DNA of 64,000 bases from Cyanobium sp. Tous-M-B4 (GCF_024345395.1 NZ_JAGQBA010000005.1:1-64000); one strand, 5' to 3'; counted from the first letter of the stretch, positions 9,002 through 18,241 are shown. Notes: generated by a model not told the origin, from the sequence alone. Numbers and translations: made by a program.

Positions 9002-9520
9002 TCAGCCGACTGCAGCAGCAGCGCGGTCGAAGTAGGTGCCAACTTCGGACATCAGGGCGGAGCAATCGCCAGGGGTGATGCCGTTGCGATCGTTAGCGAT
9101 CGAGATAGCAGCGTCCTTCATTTTGCGAACGCCTTCTGCCACGGAAGCGCCAGGAACGCCGAGGGCGAGGTAGGTCTCACGCAGGCCGTTGAGGCAGCGG
9201 TCTTCCAGCACGGAAGCATCGCCAGTGAAAACGGCGTAGGTGACGTAGCGGAGGATGATCTCCATGTCGCGCAGGCAAGCAGCCATGCGGCGATGGGTGT
9301 AAGCGTTGCCGCCAGGAGCGATCAAGGCGGGCTGCTGATCGAAGAGATCGCGAGCAGCGTTGGTAACGATGGCAGAAGCGTTGGAGGTGATGCGGTTCAC
9401 CGTGTCCATGCGCTTGTTGCTTTCGGCAACCATCGATGCGAGGGCATCGATCTGGCCGGCGTTGATGAATTCGCCACGGGCATCAGCCTGGGCAACAACC
9501 TTGGTGAAGGCGTCGAACAT
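9002..9520 (-). CDS. cpcB: C-phycocyanin beta subunit, solitary copy
   Basis: Light-harvesting phycobilisome rod subunit. The 172 residues are full length and keep both phycocyanobilin cysteines: the one in MAACLRDME (position 82 in standard numbering) and the one in TPGDCSAL (position 153). The Asn-rich region near [10 protein letters not shown] is intact. No cpcA follows: the next feature downstream is a strong terminator and then a convergent gene. Whether this copy is expressed as a partner for an alpha subunit encoded elsewhere cannot be seen here. The upstream space to the divergent gene is only about 93 bp. Confidence 0.95.
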   Translation of the reverse strand: MFDAFTKVVAQADARGEFINAGQIDALASMVAESNKRMDTVNRITSNASAIVTNAARDLFDQQPALIAPGGNAYTHRRMAACLRDMEIILRYVTYAVFTGDASVLEDRCLNGLRETYLALGVPGASVAEGVRKMKDAAISIANDRNGITPGDCSALMSEVGTYFDRAAAAVG

Positions 9521-9613
9521 TGGAGCTCTGTTATGGAACTTCGCTTTCGAACCTTAGATAGGCCACCGAGCACCCCGCGAGCTCCTAGAACCAAGGCTGC
9601 TGCAGCGATAGGG

Positions 9614-10870
9614 ATGGCGTCGACAGGCCAGGAAGTGCTCGATTGGCACGAGCTCGAACGCCTCGGTGCGTCCCCAGCCGATCCAGTCAACGGTCCCACC
9701 AGCGCCCAGGCCCGGCTGCGTTTGTTTGGCCAGCCGGAGGAGGCAGTGCGGGTCACCCTGTTCCGCGACCACCATGCCTGGTGCCCCTACTGCCAGAAGG
9801 TTTGGCTCTGGCTGGAAGAAAGGCGGGTGCCCTACCGGGTGCGCAAGGTCACGATGTTTTGCTACGGCGAAAAGGAGGCTTGGTTCAAACGGCTGGTGCC
9901 TTCGGGGATGTTGCCGGCGCTTGAGCTCGATGGCCGCCTGATCACCGAGAGCGATCGCATCTTGGAGGCCCTTGAGGCAGCCTTCGCTCCCTTGGGATTG
10001 GGCATGAACGATCCGGCGGTGCTGCCCCTGCGCCAACTTGAGCGCCTGCTATTTCGTGCCTGGTGCCAATGGCTCTGTAGTCCGGGGCTGCGGCCCGCCC
10101 AGGAGCAAGCTGCCAAGGCGGCTTTTCAGCGCATTGCAGCCAACTTTGAGCAGGCGCTCAGCCAGCACAGTGGGCCGTTTCTGCTTGGCGAGCTAGGCAC
10201 CGCTGATCTGGTGTTCGTGCCTTATGTGGAGCGCATGGCAGCAAGCCTGGCCTACTACAAGGGTTTTCTGTTGCGCAGCGAGCATCCGGCCATTGGCCGC
10301 TGGTTTGAGGCGCTGGAGCAGCGCCCCACCTACCTCGGCACCCAGAGCGACTTCCACACCCATGCCCACGACCTATCGCCCCAGATGGGTGGCTGCTATG
10401 CCAGCGGAGACGCCAACCAACAAGCGCTGGCTACCCAAATCGATCGGGGCCCCTGGCCCCTGGGCAGTCCCGACCCGGAAACCAGCCAAGCCGAACCGGA
10501 CAATGCGGCAGCTTTTGCACTCAGCCGGGTGATCAAGCACCGAGCGGCGATTCTTTGCCGCAGCCCCCTGGGAGCGGAAAACTTCGATGTGCCGCTCCGT
10601 ACAGCTCTCACTGCCCTGATACTCGCCAAGCCCCTGCCAGCACCGCCGGTCTCTGCCCCTGCCCTGCGCTATTTACGCGATCGGATCAGCGTGCCTCGGG
10701 ACATGCCGCTTCATGCGGCCCGGCGCCTGCGCCAGGCACTGGAAACCACGGCCAGCCTCGATCCGCTGGCTGGCACAGCCCAGGGAGAGCCGCTCCCTGT
10801 TGCCCATCGCCGTGATCAAGACCCCAAGCCATTTCTCCAGGCTGCCCCTAGCGTTTTTCCAGTCGCCTAG
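9614..10870 (+). CDS. Glutathione S-transferase family protein
   Basis: A 418-residue protein. The thioredoxin-fold GST domain lies at roughly 48-125 and contains WCPYCQKV, a CxxC redox motif typical of Grx-like or omega-class GSTs. An alpha-helical C-terminal GST domain follows to about 270. The last 140 residues are an extension of unknown role. The ATG at 9614 is preferred; an in-frame ATG at 9534 would leave only 13 bp to divergent cpcB. DUF2808 follows after 6 bp, suggesting cotranscription. The substrate is unknown. Confidence 0.83.
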   Translation: MASTGQEVLDWHELERLGASPADPVNGPTSAQARLRLFGQPEEAVRVTLFRDHHAWCPYCQKVWLWLEERRVPYRVRKVTMFCYGEKEAWFKRLVPSGMLPALELDGRLITESDRILEALEAAFAPLGLGMNDPAVLPLRQLERLLFRAWCQWLCSPGLRPAQEQAAKAAFQRIAANFEQALSQHSGPFLLGELGTADLVFVPYVERMAASLAYYKGFLLRSEHPAIGRWFEALEQRPTYLGTQSDFHTHAHDLSPQMGGCYASGDANQQALATQIDRGPWPLGSPDPETSQAEPDNAAAFALSRVIKHRAAILCRSPLGAENFDVPLRTALTALILAKPLPAPPVSAPALRYLRDRISVPRDMPLHAARRLRQALETTASLDPLAGTAQGEPLPVAHRRDQDPKPFLQAAPSVFPVA

Positions 10871-10876
10871 CTCCCT

Positions 10877-11434
10877 ATGAACCTGGCTCGACTTCGCCGC
10901 CTTGCCCTTGGAGTGGCCCTATCTGCCTCGATTGGTTCAGGGCTGATCAGCAATGGCCGAGCCCTTGAGCTCAAGGGGTCTACGTACTTCACCAGCCCCC
11001 CCTGGAAGGTGGATCTGGTGAGCTACTACACCACTATTTTCGAGCCTTTTGCCGAGTACTACTTCACGATCAGTCTCGATGCCGATGCCGGTGCCGCCCT
11101 CGGCCGCCTCACCATTCAGCAGACCCGCGGGGTCGACAATCGCTTCCCATTTGCTGTGGAGCGCACCGAAGCCTTTTTGGGCCGGCCACGCCAGCGAGGC
11201 CAGCGGCTGCCAGTTCAGGCCGAGTTTGATGCTGCTGCAAGGCAGTTCAGCCTCACCTTTCCTGAACCAATCCCCCCCGGCTCCACCTTCACCGTGGTGC
11301 TCAGGCCCTGGAACAATCCATCCTTTTCTGACACTTACATGTTCCAGGTGACGGCCTATCCAGCCGGCCCCAACCCCTCGCCAGCGCCGGTGGGATTTGG
11401 CACCTTGCGGATCTACGACCCCGATTGGCGCTGA
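10877..11434 (+). CDS. DUF2808 secreted protein
   Basis: A 185-residue cyanobacterial protein with a Sec-type signal peptide (hydrophobic region to about residue 28, ending near GRALE). The DUF2808 beta-rich domain follows, recognised from its SPPWKVDL start and the FTVVLRPWNNPS and TYMFQVTAYP blocks. The family is found mostly in cyanobacteria and has no settled function; an exported location is inferred. It starts 6 bp after the GST gene. Confidence 0.82.
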   Translation: MNLARLRRLALGVALSASIGSGLISNGRALELKGSTYFTSPPWKVDLVSYYTTIFEPFAEYYFTISLDADAGAALGRLTIQQTRGVDNRFPFAVERTEAFLGRPRQRGQRLPVQAEFDAAARQFSLTFPEPIPPGSTFTVVLRPWNNPSFSDTYMFQVTAYPAGPNPSPAPVGFGTLRIYDPDWR

Positions 11435-11530
11435 AGCCAGATTCAAGGCCCTTCTGGCCCCTCACCCTGCTGCCCCTCAACCTGCTGCCCCTAGTTGCCA
11501 CAATTGGGACTTGATGGCCAAGTGACGCCG

Positions 11531-11809
11531 ATGCAAGCCCAGTGGAATGGTCAGGTGATTGCCAGCAGCGATGACATCGTCAAGGTCGACGGCAACGCCT
11601 ATTTCCCTGCCGCCGCCCTTGACCCCGACTGCATTCGCCCCTCCACCCATACCAGCGTGTGCGGCTGGAAAGGCACGGCTCACTACTACGACCTAGTTGT
11701 CAATGGCCAGGTGAACGCCAATGCTGTCTGGTTTTATCCAGAGCCCAAGGAGGCCGCTGCCAACATCCGCGGCCGCGTGGCCTTCTGGAAGGGAGTGCAG
11801 GTGACCTGA
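11531..11809 (+). CDS. DUF427 domain protein
   Basis: A 92-residue protein made entirely of a DUF427 domain: WNGQVIASSDDIVKVDGNAYFP at the start, a central CGWKGTAHYY and the end block VAFWKGVQV. The family is widespread and of unknown biochemical role. The ATG at 11531 is preferred to an upstream TTG-type start at 11495 because the conserved domain begins just after it. It ends 1 bp before the stop of a convergent gene. Confidence 0.83.
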   Translation: MQAQWNGQVIASSDDIVKVDGNAYFPAAALDPDCIRPSTHTSVCGWKGTAHYYDLVVNGQVNANAVWFYPEPKEAAANIRGRVAFWKGVQVT

Positions 11810-11810
11810 A

Positions 11811-12335
11811 TCAGCTGGGTAGCAAGGAGGAGTGGTGATGGAGGATCCGCCACTGGCCATCCTCCAAGCCATACACAAATGTGTAGCGGGCTTCCACCGT
11901 GGCCTCTGGGTCGTGGAGGGTGAATCGGTAGGTGCCCGCATCGACGGCCCCATTGCAACCCAATCGGATCTGACGGTGCGTGACGCTGCCACTGGGGTGG
12001 CGGGCCAAGAAGGAGCTGAAGTAATCAGTGATGGCCTCGGGTGTCTCTCGCAACTCACTAGAGAGAGTCGGCAGCAGCAACGCATGGTCGCCATAGAGCT
12101 GGGCCACTTGGGCCGGATCGCCAGTGGCTAGAGCCTGATTCCAGCTTTCAAACCAGCCTTCCACCTGCCGCTCATCGAGGGGGCTGCAGGCGGTTTGGGG
12201 GGCTGGCTGAGCACTGGGGTAAGCATTGGCCTCAAGTGCGTGCACCGGTGTGGCGATCAGAGCTACGGCAAGGGCTAGGGCCAAACTGCAGGGCTGGAGG
12301 CCAGCCTTGAAGTGGCGAAGCAAAGGATTCAGCAA
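11811..12335 (-). CDS. Secreted SgcJ/EcaC-like NTF2-fold protein
   Basis: A 174-residue protein with a signal peptide (hydrophobic core about 17-33, cleavage near VHALE). An NTF2-like domain follows, with FESWNQALATGDPAQVAQLY near the start and WRILHHHSS at the end, as in SgcJ/EcaC or CaMKII-association-like proteins. The start is a TTG that overlaps the stop of the preceding small gene by 7 bp, suggesting translational coupling. Ligand or enzymatic activity is unknown. Confidence 0.78.
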   Translation of the reverse strand: MLNPLLRHFKAGLQPCSLALALAVALIATPVHALEANAYPSAQPAPQTACSPLDERQVEGWFESWNQALATGDPAQVAQLYGDHALLLPTLSSELRETPEAITDYFSSFLARHPSGSVTHRQIRLGCNGAVDAGTYRFTLHDPEATVEARYTFVYGLEDGQWRILHHHSSLLPS

Positions 12336-12595
12336 CCTGGAAATCGCAGGGTGCGCCAGTCGCCGCTGGCAGTACTCACTTCAACGCCAATCTCCACAGG
12401 TCCTGAGCTGCCACCGCAGTGGACGTTCCACCAGCCAATCGCTTCGCTCCATGCGGCATCGAGGGATTCGTAGAGGTCGTCGAGCACTGGATGGGGGGCG
12501 CCCTGACGATCGACTAGGCGGTAAATCCGCACGTGGCTGGGGGATTGGGTTCGCACTGCTGGCATGTCTGGCTTCGCTGCTCTACTGATAATCAT
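12329..12595 (-). CDS. Small conserved-looking hypothetical protein
   Basis: An 88-residue soluble protein rich in Trp and acidic residues (for example DAAWSEAIGWW). No family is recognised with certainty. It overlaps the start of the downstream SgcJ-like gene by 7 bp, and its start lies 74 bp from glnN. A second Met at residue 10 is an alternative start. Tight coupling supports it as a real gene, but the function is unknown. Confidence 0.6.
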   Translation of the reverse strand: MIISRAAKPDMPAVRTQSPSHVRIYRLVDRQGAPHPVLDDLYESLDAAWSEAIGWWNVHCGGSSGPVEIGVEVSTASGDWRTLRFPGC

Positions 12596-12669
12596 GGCCC
12601 TTGTGCCAGATCGAAACTGTCACCTTCACAACATCTTCCGGTGTTGCAGGTTGCTGTGCCTCCAGGGCA

Positions 12670-14838
12670 TCAGCGCATAAAAAGCATCTCCTGGTAGCTG
12701 GGCAGGGGCCAGAGACCGTCGTCGACCAAGCCCTCCAGACCATCCACCGCCGCACGCAGGTCGCCGATTAGCGGCATCAGGCTGTCGGCGCAGTGACGCA
12801 TGTGGGCTTCGGTGCCGTGAGGCGCGGCATGTAGGGCCTGATCGAGACTCTCGCAACCGTTGTTGAGCTGCTCAAGCAGCTCGCCCAACTGATTGCGCAA
12901 TTTGAGATTGGGATGCAAGCCCATCGCCTGCTGCTCCTGCAGGGCCTGGCCCAGCTCGCCTAGGTAGCGCACAGCCGCTGGATATACCTGGGTGCGAGCA
13001 ATCTGCAGGGCCAGCTTTGCCTCCACTTCAATCGCCAGCACGTACTGCTCCGCGTACACCTCAAAGCGGCTCTCCAGCTCCACCGCACTGAGCACTCCCT
13101 GGCGCTCAAACAGCTCCCGCACCTCCGGGCGCTGCAGCACTGGCAAGGCATCGGCGCAGGTGCGCAGGTTTTCCAGGCCACGCTCTTCGACAGCCAGACG
13201 ATGCCATTCGCTGGAGTAGCCGTCGCCGCCAAACACCACGGCGCCGTGCTCGCGCATTACCTGCTGGAGCACGTTGAAGGCCGCTTCGCCTAGGGCGGTG
13301 CCGCTGTCGAGCTGACTCTGCAGCCGATCTGCAATCCAGCCGATCGAATCGGCCAGGACCGTGTTCATCGCCACTAGGGGCCCGGCTACCGATTGGTTGG
13401 AGCCAACGGCGCGGAACTCAAAGCGGTTGCCCGTAAAAGCAAAGGGTGAGGTGCGGTTGCGATCGCCGGGGTCCTTGGTGAATTCCGGCAGGGTGTCCAC
13501 CCCCAGGGTCATCACGCCGCCCTTGGCGGAACTCTGCAGGTTGCCCTCGCGGATCTGGTTGAACACATCCTCGAGCTGGCTGCCCAGGTACATCGAGATG
13601 ATCGCCGGCGGTGCTTCGTTGGCACCAAGACGGTGGTCGTTGCCGGCGGTGGCGATAACGGCCCGCAGTAGGGGCCCGTAGCTGTGGACGCCGCGAATCA
13701 CGGCGGCGCAGAACAGCAGGAACTGCAGGTTGTCGTGGGGCGTTTGGCCCGGGTCGAGCAGGTTGCCCTGGGTGGCGTTGCCGATCGACCAGTTGACGTG
13801 CTTACCCGAGCCGTTGATCCCCGCAAAGGGCTTTTCGTGCAGCAGGCAGGCGAAGCCGTGCTTTTTGGCCGTGGCCTTGAGCACGGTCATGGTGAGCTGC
13901 TGGTGGTCGGTAGCGACGTTGGCGGCTTCGAAGTAGGGCGCAATTTCAAATTGTCCAGGTGCCACCTCGTTGTGGCGAGTCTTGGCGGGAACGCCCAGGC
14001 GGTAGAGCTGCTGCTCCACGTCCTGCATGAACACCTGCACTCGCTCGGGGATGGCGCCGAAGTAGTGGTCGTCGAACTGCTGGCCCTTGGCGGGCGGGGC
14101 GCCAAACAGGGTGCGGCCAGCGAGGAGCAGGTCTGGGCGCAGGGCAACGAAGGCGTTGTCGACCAGGAAATACTCCTGCTCGGCGCCGCAGCTGGAGTTC
14201 ACCGGAGCAACTTCGGTTTCACCAAGCAGACGCAGCAGGCGCTGGGCCTGGCGATTCATCGCGGCGTTGGAGCGCAGCAGCGGCGTTTTTTTATCTAGGG
14301 CCTCACCGGTCCAGGAAACAAAAACGGTGGGAATGCAGAGGGTCACCCCATTGGGGGTCTGCATCAGGTAGGCGGGGCTGGTGATGTCCCAAGCGGTGTA
14401 GCCGCGGGCCTCAAAGGTGGAGCGAATGCCGCCATTGGGGAAGGAGGAGCCGTCGGGTTCGCCCTGCACCAGCAGCTTGCCCGTGAATTCGGTGATCACT
14501 CGACCATCACTTTTGGGCGAAATGAAGCCGTCGTGCTTCTCGGCCGTGGAGTTGGTAAGTGGATAAAAAACGTGGGCGTAATACAGAGCTCCACGGCCGC
14601 TGGCCCAGGTCTTCATGGCGTCGGCCACGGCGTTGGCCAACGACAAATCGAGCTTGCCGCCTTCCCGGATCGTGCGTTGGATCGACTTAAAGATGCGTCC
14701 AGGCAAGGCCTCCTTCATCGCCTGGAGGCCGAATACGTCGCTAGCCCACAGCTCATCGAAGGGGGCAGCAGCAGTTGTCGCCACCGGGCGTCGCCGCTGA
14801 ATCTGCTGGAGGGCGGCGTAACGATGCGAGCTGGGCAT
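12670..14838 (-). CDS. glnN: Glutamine synthetase type III
   Basis: ATP-dependent synthesis of glutamine from glutamate and ammonium. The 722 residues are the size of GSIII (GlnN), far longer than GlnA. Characteristic blocks are [17 protein letters not shown], the catalytic [13 protein letters not shown], the ammonium/ATP region [12 protein letters not shown] and [11 protein letters not shown], and the [16 protein letters not shown] block. The ATG at 14838 is chosen because homology begins there and it lies 24 nt behind the predicted start of transcription. A perfect NtcA box lies upstream. In cyanobacteria GlnN is typically induced by nitrogen starvation. Confidence 0.95.
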   Translation of the reverse strand: MPSSHRYAALQQIQRRRPVATTAAAPFDELWASDVFGLQAMKEALPGRIFKSIQRTIREGGKLDLSLANAVADAMKTWASGRGALYYAHVFYPLTNSTAEKHDGFISPKSDGRVITEFTGKLLVQGEPDGSSFPNGGIRSTFEARGYTAWDITSPAYLMQTPNGVTLCIPTVFVSWTGEALDKKTPLLRSNAAMNRQAQRLLRLLGETEVAPVNSSCGAEQEYFLVDNAFVALRPDLLLAGRTLFGAPPAKGQQFDDHYFGAIPERVQVFMQDVEQQLYRLGVPAKTRHNEVAPGQFEIAPYFEAANVATDHQQLTMTVLKATAKKHGFACLLHEKPFAGINGSGKHVNWSIGNATQGNLLDPGQTPHDNLQFLLFCAAVIRGVHSYGPLLRAVIATAGNDHRLGANEAPPAIISMYLGSQLEDVFNQIREGNLQSSAKGGVMTLGVDTLPEFTKDPGDRNRTSPFAFTGNRFEFRAVGSNQSVAGPLVAMNTVLADSIGWIADRLQSQLDSGTALGEAAFNVLQQVMREHGAVVFGGDGYSSEWHRLAVEERGLENLRTCADALPVLQRPEVRELFERQGVLSAVELESRFEVYAEQYVLAIEVEAKLALQIARTQVYPAAVRYLGELGQALQEQQAMGLHPNLKLRNQLGELLEQLNNGCESLDQALHAAPHGTEAHMRHCADSLMPLIGDLRAAVDGLEGLVDDGLWPLPSYQEMLFMR

Positions 14839-14868
14839 GGGATCGATCTGAAAATGCTTTATGTGGGC

Positions 14869-14910
14869 ATCCAATGCGGCAATCCCGCCCCCTTGTGTAG
14901 CCGTTGCTAC
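14869..14910 (-). promoter_or_regulatory. NtcA-activated promoter of glnN
   Basis: A perfect NtcA box, GTA-GCCGTTGC-TAC, lies at 14897-14910. Read toward glnN it is followed after 22 nt by TTGGAT (complement of 14869-14874), a -10-like hexamer. The box centre would be at -41.5 if transcription starts at 14862, the class II arrangement. This leaves a 24-nt leader. Confidence 0.8.
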
Positions 14911-14963
14911 AAAAACCACTCCCGCGCTCGAGGGCTTGTTGCTATGGCGACAGACTGGACAGC

Positions 14964-15359
14964 TCAGATCAAGTAGCGGCGAATGCTGGGCCGACTCCAG
15001 AACACCAGCGCAGCAGTGGTAGCCGCCCAAAGCAGACCAGACAGCACTGCGGTGAGCAATCGCCCCTCACTGAGCAGCGCCATGCGCACGATTCCGTAAG
15101 GCAGCCCAATCGCCAGGGCCATAGACAGGGCCACGATCGCCAGGATCTGGCCCCATGCACGCCACTTGAGCAGGGCGATCGAGGCCACCAGGCCCACCAC
15201 GGCCGTGGGCAGTACGGCACTAGCGCCCACAACGAGATTGGCCGTGCGCCAGGTGGGATCTAGCAGGATTACCGCCAGGCCTAGGGGGATGGCCAGACCA
15301 TTGGCCACCAAACCCAGGCGAGCCAGGGTCACGTAGCCGCGGGGGGGCTGCTGCAACAT
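14964..15359 (-). CDS. Small integral membrane protein, unknown
   Basis: A 131-residue protein with four hydrophobic helices at about 10-32, 40-62, 70-90 and 103-122, short loops and a basic C terminus. No family is recognised. It is divergent from the radical SAM gene with 52 bp between the two starts. Confidence 0.6.
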   Translation of the reverse strand: MLQQPPRGYVTLARLGLVANGLAIPLGLAVILLDPTWRTANLVVGASAVLPTAVVGLVASIALLKWRAWGQILAIVALSMALAIGLPYGIVRMALLSEGRLLTAVLSGLLWAATTAALVFWSRPSIRRYLI

Positions 15360-15411
15360 CGCAAACTCGGTGCCAGCGACTCACCATGCTCGTTCATGGG
15401 TAGGCGGCAGG

Positions 15412-16425
15412 ATGGTGGTGTTCGCAAATGGACGGGGATTGCAACTCCATTCCGCCCCGCCCCCAACAGGGGCCCAAGGGCCAGCAACGGCCTTCCCGCC
15501 GCTGCAACGGGGACCCCTGACAACCCTGCAGGTAAACCTCGGTTACCGCTGTAACCAGGCCTGCAGCCACTGCCACGTCAACGCTGGACCATCCCGTACC
15601 GAAATGATGGATCTGGCCACCCTGGACCTGATCCCGCCGGTTCTAGCGGCTCGTCAGCTGAGCTGCCTCGACCTCACCGGTGGAGCGCCGGAGCTCCACC
15701 CCCAGTTCAGGGAGCTGGTGGTAGCTGCCCGCCAGCTTGGCGTCGAGGTGCTCGATCGCTGCAACCTCACGATTCTGTCGGAACCCGGCCAGGCTGATTT
15801 AGCCCGGTTCCTGGCGGATCAGGGCGTCACGGTGGTGGCCTCCCTGCCCTGCTACGCCGCCGAAAACGTTGATCGCCAGAGAGGCAGCGGCGTGTTTGAG
15901 CGCAGCATCGAGGCTCTACGCCAGCTCAATGCCCTTGGCTATGGCCAGCCAGGCAGCGGGCTAGAGCTGCAGCTCGTCTACAACCCCCAGGGGCCAGACC
16001 TACCCCCTCCCCAAGCCCAGCTGGAGGCCGACTACCGCCGGGTGCTCGCCGCCGACTTCGGGGTGGTGTTCACCAGCCTCTACGCCCTTGCCAATATGCC
16101 GATCCAGCGTTTTGCCAGCTGGCTCCAAGCCCAGGGAAAGCTGGAGGCCTACCAAGCCCTGTTGCAAAACAAGCACTGCGGCGCGAATCTCGAGCAGGTC
16201 ATGTGTCGCTCCCTGATCAGTGTCGACTGGCAGGGCTGGCTTTATGACTGCGATTTCAACCAGCAGCTTGGTCTGAGCGCAGCTGGCCGGCCCAGGCGCC
16301 ACCTGGGCGAACTGCTGGGCTGGGATCCGCAGGGGGATGCGGTGGCAGTGGCAGATCATTGCTTTGGCTGCACCGCCGGAGGGGGCTCCAGCTGCGGCGG
16401 CGCCCTAAGCCGCGCCGCGGGCTGA
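15412..16425 (+). CDS. arsS: ArsS-like arsenosugar biosynthesis radical SAM protein
   Basis: A 337-residue radical SAM enzyme. The 4Fe-4S/SAM motif is Cys47, Cys51 and Cys54 (CNQACSHC), preceded by QVNLGYR. The later DLTGGAPELHP, the ASLPCYA block and a C-terminal cysteine-rich part (CRSLISVDWQGWLYDCDFNQQ, then CFGCTAGGGSSCGG) match the ArsS/DUF3641 group. ArsS makes arsenosugars from methylated arsenic. No arsM is adjacent, so the pathway link is from family knowledge. The Met at 15412 is chosen; a start at 15370 is possible. Confidence 0.85.
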   Translation: MVVFANGRGLQLHSAPPPTGAQGPATAFPPLQRGPLTTLQVNLGYRCNQACSHCHVNAGPSRTEMMDLATLDLIPPVLAARQLSCLDLTGGAPELHPQFRELVVAARQLGVEVLDRCNLTILSEPGQADLARFLADQGVTVVASLPCYAAENVDRQRGSGVFERSIEALRQLNALGYGQPGSGLELQLVYNPQGPDLPPPQAQLEADYRRVLAADFGVVFTSLYALANMPIQRFASWLQAQGKLEAYQALLQNKHCGANLEQVMCRSLISVDWQGWLYDCDFNQQLGLSAAGRPRRHLGELLGWDPQGDAVAVADHCFGCTAGGGSSCGGALSRAAG

Positions 16426-16559
16426 ATGCCACCTGGCCACGATCAAAATTTTCAGCCTTTTCTCAGTTGGCTTTTCGAGTCGCTTCAGTAAGATGCGAAA
16501 AAATTACTGGGTTATGCGCATGCGCGGATGTTTACCAATATCCGCCTGCATTTGACTGA

Positions 16560-16967
16560 ATGCCTGATCCTTCCCCAAGGAATGAGGAGCGACACATTGT
16601 CCCCTCAATCAGCATGACGATTCAGATCGAATTTCATGTCGATCCAGTGCCGTTTATTGGTCGCCTTTGGGATGTGAGCGCCTCTGGTGCCTGCCTGCTG
16701 TTTCCCATCCGCGAGCCTGTTGTGCCTGGCTTGGTCGGCACCCTCACGATTCACCACCCCACCTTCGGAGATCCGATCCGGCTGCGGGCCAGCTCCCTCT
16801 GGGTCGATCGGTTGGAGTCAGCCTCCTATGTGGGGGTGCGCTTTCTTGAAACCGTCGACTTCAACACCACCTTTTTGAGATTTTTGATGCGCCGCAGCGG
16901 TGGCCACACGCCCGTGGTTGGTTTTGGCGACCTTCGCTCTGGCACGGCATTCGGCGGCTTCAGTTGA
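16560..16967 (+). CDS. PilZ domain protein (candidate c-di-GMP receptor)
   Basis: A 135-residue single-domain PilZ protein. The c-di-GMP signature is complete: RNEER (RxxxR) at residues 7-11 and DVSASG (DxSxxG) at about 40-45, followed by a beta-barrel and the GVRFLE block. Binding of c-di-GMP is therefore likely, though the output is unknown. The next gene starts by TTG overlapping its stop (TTGA), so the pair is probably translationally coupled. Confidence 0.87.
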   Translation: MPDPSPRNEERHIVPSISMTIQIEFHVDPVPFIGRLWDVSASGACLLFPIREPVVPGLVGTLTIHHPTFGDPIRLRASSLWVDRLESASYVGVRFLETVDFNTTFLRFLMRRSGGHTPVVGFGDLRSGTAFGGFS

Positions 16968-17557
16968 GCAAGCAGCGCCTTGGCCCAGCCCTACTGATAC
17001 CCCTTGGTCTGGGCTGGCTTCTGGCCAGCTCTGCCCAGGCCCTGCAGCGCCTGGTGGATCCAGTAGCGGTCTGCGTGGTGGCCCCCCGGGTGGAGCCGGT
17101 GACAGAAGGAGATGCCATTGGCGTGGTGCCCACACCCATGCCCCTGCTGGTCGTGGTCGAACCCCTGTTGGAGCTCCGCATCGAGCGCCAGGGCCTGCTG
17201 GCCTGGCAGCAGCTTGCGCCTGCCGAGCGCCCCTTGCGAGCCCCCCTGGCCTGGCCCCTGGCCCCCATTGCCCCCGGCGAGGTGGTGCTGCTGCGCCTGA
17301 GACCTGAGCAGGCGGCAGAGGGCAGCTTTGCCCAAGTGCAATTAGTGGGTGCAGACGCCGAGCGGATGGCCCGCACCGCGGCCCTGATCCTCTCCCTAGG
17401 CCAGAACCCCCCTGCCTGGCTGGCAGCGATTGAAACGGCTCTGGAAGCTGGAGATGTGTCGCTGGCCTGGGCCCTGCTGTTTGAACCCCAGCTTCCCGAC
17501 GCAGCCGATCTAGTCGCCCTGCGCAACGAGGTGGTGCGCAGGGGCTGCGGCGACTGA
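16964..17557 (+). CDS. Hypothetical exported protein coupled to PilZ
   Basis: A 197-residue protein starting with TTG that overlaps the PilZ stop by 4 bp. It has an apparent signal peptide (hydrophobic to about residue 26, ending SAQA). The rest is rich in Leu, Pro and Ala without a recognised domain and contains a single Cys pair at its two ends. It may be the effector partner of the PilZ protein, by context only. Confidence 0.65.
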   Translation: MSKQRLGPALLIPLGLGWLLASSAQALQRLVDPVAVCVVAPRVEPVTEGDAIGVVPTPMPLLVVVEPLLELRIERQGLLAWQQLAPAERPLRAPLAWPLAPIAPGEVVLLRLRPEQAAEGSFAQVQLVGADAERMARTAALILSLGQNPPAWLAAIETALEAGDVSLAWALLFEPQLPDAADLVALRNEVVRRGCGD

Positions 17558-17590
17558 CGCGCCACTACGGCGCCGATCAATACACGCGTA

Positions 17591-17605
17591 CTATTTTTTG
17601 CGCTA
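17591..17605 (+). promoter_or_regulatory. CTA-N9-CTA element upstream of umuD-like gene
   Basis: Two CTA triplets separated by nine bases lie 25-39 bp before the start codon. This spacing matches the direct repeat reported for Synechocystis LexA. Picocyanobacterial SOS boxes are usually different, and short repeats like this occur by chance, so this is a weak call. Confidence 0.2.
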
Positions 17606-17629
17606 GTGTGATGGCCTTCGGGGATTGCC

Positions 17630-18118
17630 ATGGCGAGCGATCTGATCTGGCTTGGTCCCTTGCAGCCATCGCATCACGACCTCGAGCCCCTGCTCCTGCC
17701 CCTGGCCGGCGAAACCGTGGCCGCAGGCTTTCCCAGCCCTGCCGATGACTACATCGAGGCAACGATCGATCTAAATGGAGCCCTGATTCCGCGACCGAGC
17801 TCCACCTTTTTGATGCGGGTAGACGGCGATGCCATGCGCGGGGATGGCATTCACCACGGCGATCTATTAGTGGTCGACCGCAGCGTGGGTCCCCGTTCGG
17901 GCTCCATCGTGGTTGCTGTGCACGAGGGGCGCTTTCTGCTGCGGCGACTGGAAGGGGCACCTGCCCATTGGCGCCTGGTGGCCAGCGATGCCACTAGCCC
18001 AGCCATTGCCCTGCAAGGTGACGATCCCGACCTGCTGATCTGGGGCGTGGTGATCCATGCGGTACATCACCTTTGGAAGCCATCGCCGCAATCGCGAGTC
18101 CGAGGAAGCCGCTTTTAA
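17630..18118 (+). CDS. umuD: UmuD/LexA-type S24 protein with replaced catalytic dyad
   Basis: A 162-residue protein that aligns over its whole length with UmuD: the cleavage-site block AAGFPSPADDYIE (Ala32-Gly33 where UmuD has Cys24-Gly25), the beta-core, and the end WGVVIHAVHHLW. The self-cleavage dyad is missing. Canonical SGDSM is DGDAM here, giving Ala68 for the nucleophile Ser60, and the catalytic Lys97 position is Arg105 in FLLRRL. Self-processing is therefore unlikely. No umuC is in the window. It may act as an uncleaved partner or be decaying, although the frame is intact. Confidence 0.85.
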   Translation: MASDLIWLGPLQPSHHDLEPLLLPLAGETVAAGFPSPADDYIEATIDLNGALIPRPSSTFLMRVDGDAMRGDGIHHGDLLVVDRSVGPRSGSIVVAVHEGRFLLRRLEGAPAHWRLVASDATSPAIALQGDDPDLLIWGVVIHAVHHLWKPSPQSRVRGSRF

Positions 18119-18122
18119 GCGT

Positions 18123-18236
18123 TCACCAGAAGCCTTTGGAATAAAGCCATAGGCCTAGCAATCCCATTGGCACAAACACTGCGCCAAGGATCTGCAACTT
18201 GACGGTGCGCGGAGATGGCTGGTTCGGACGAGGCAT
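18123..18236 (-). CDS. Single-span small membrane protein
   Basis: A predicted 37-residue protein with a basic, proline-rich N terminus and one hydrophobic helix (about 16-33) ending in LYSKGFW. The Met at 18236 is chosen so that the peptide starts 5 bp after the preceding minus-strand gene. Function is unknown. The clean topology and tight spacing support it as real. Confidence 0.5.
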   Translation of the reverse strand: MPRPNQPSPRTVKLQILGAVFVPMGLLGLWLYSKGFW

Positions 18237-18241
18237 GGTGG

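Noticed and set aside
8960-9613. Upstream extension of the GST reading frame across cpcB
   Set aside because: The extension is the antisense of cpcB. GST-like sequence begins only after the ATG at 9614.
11466-11492. Repeat CCTGCTGCCCCT twice, 15 bp apart
   Set aside because: Short, in a GC-rich spacer, and without symmetry or a link to a promoter. Chance is the simplest explanation.
13684-14298. Plus-strand open frame of 204 codons
   Set aside because: It is a shadow of glnN, caused by high GC third positions.
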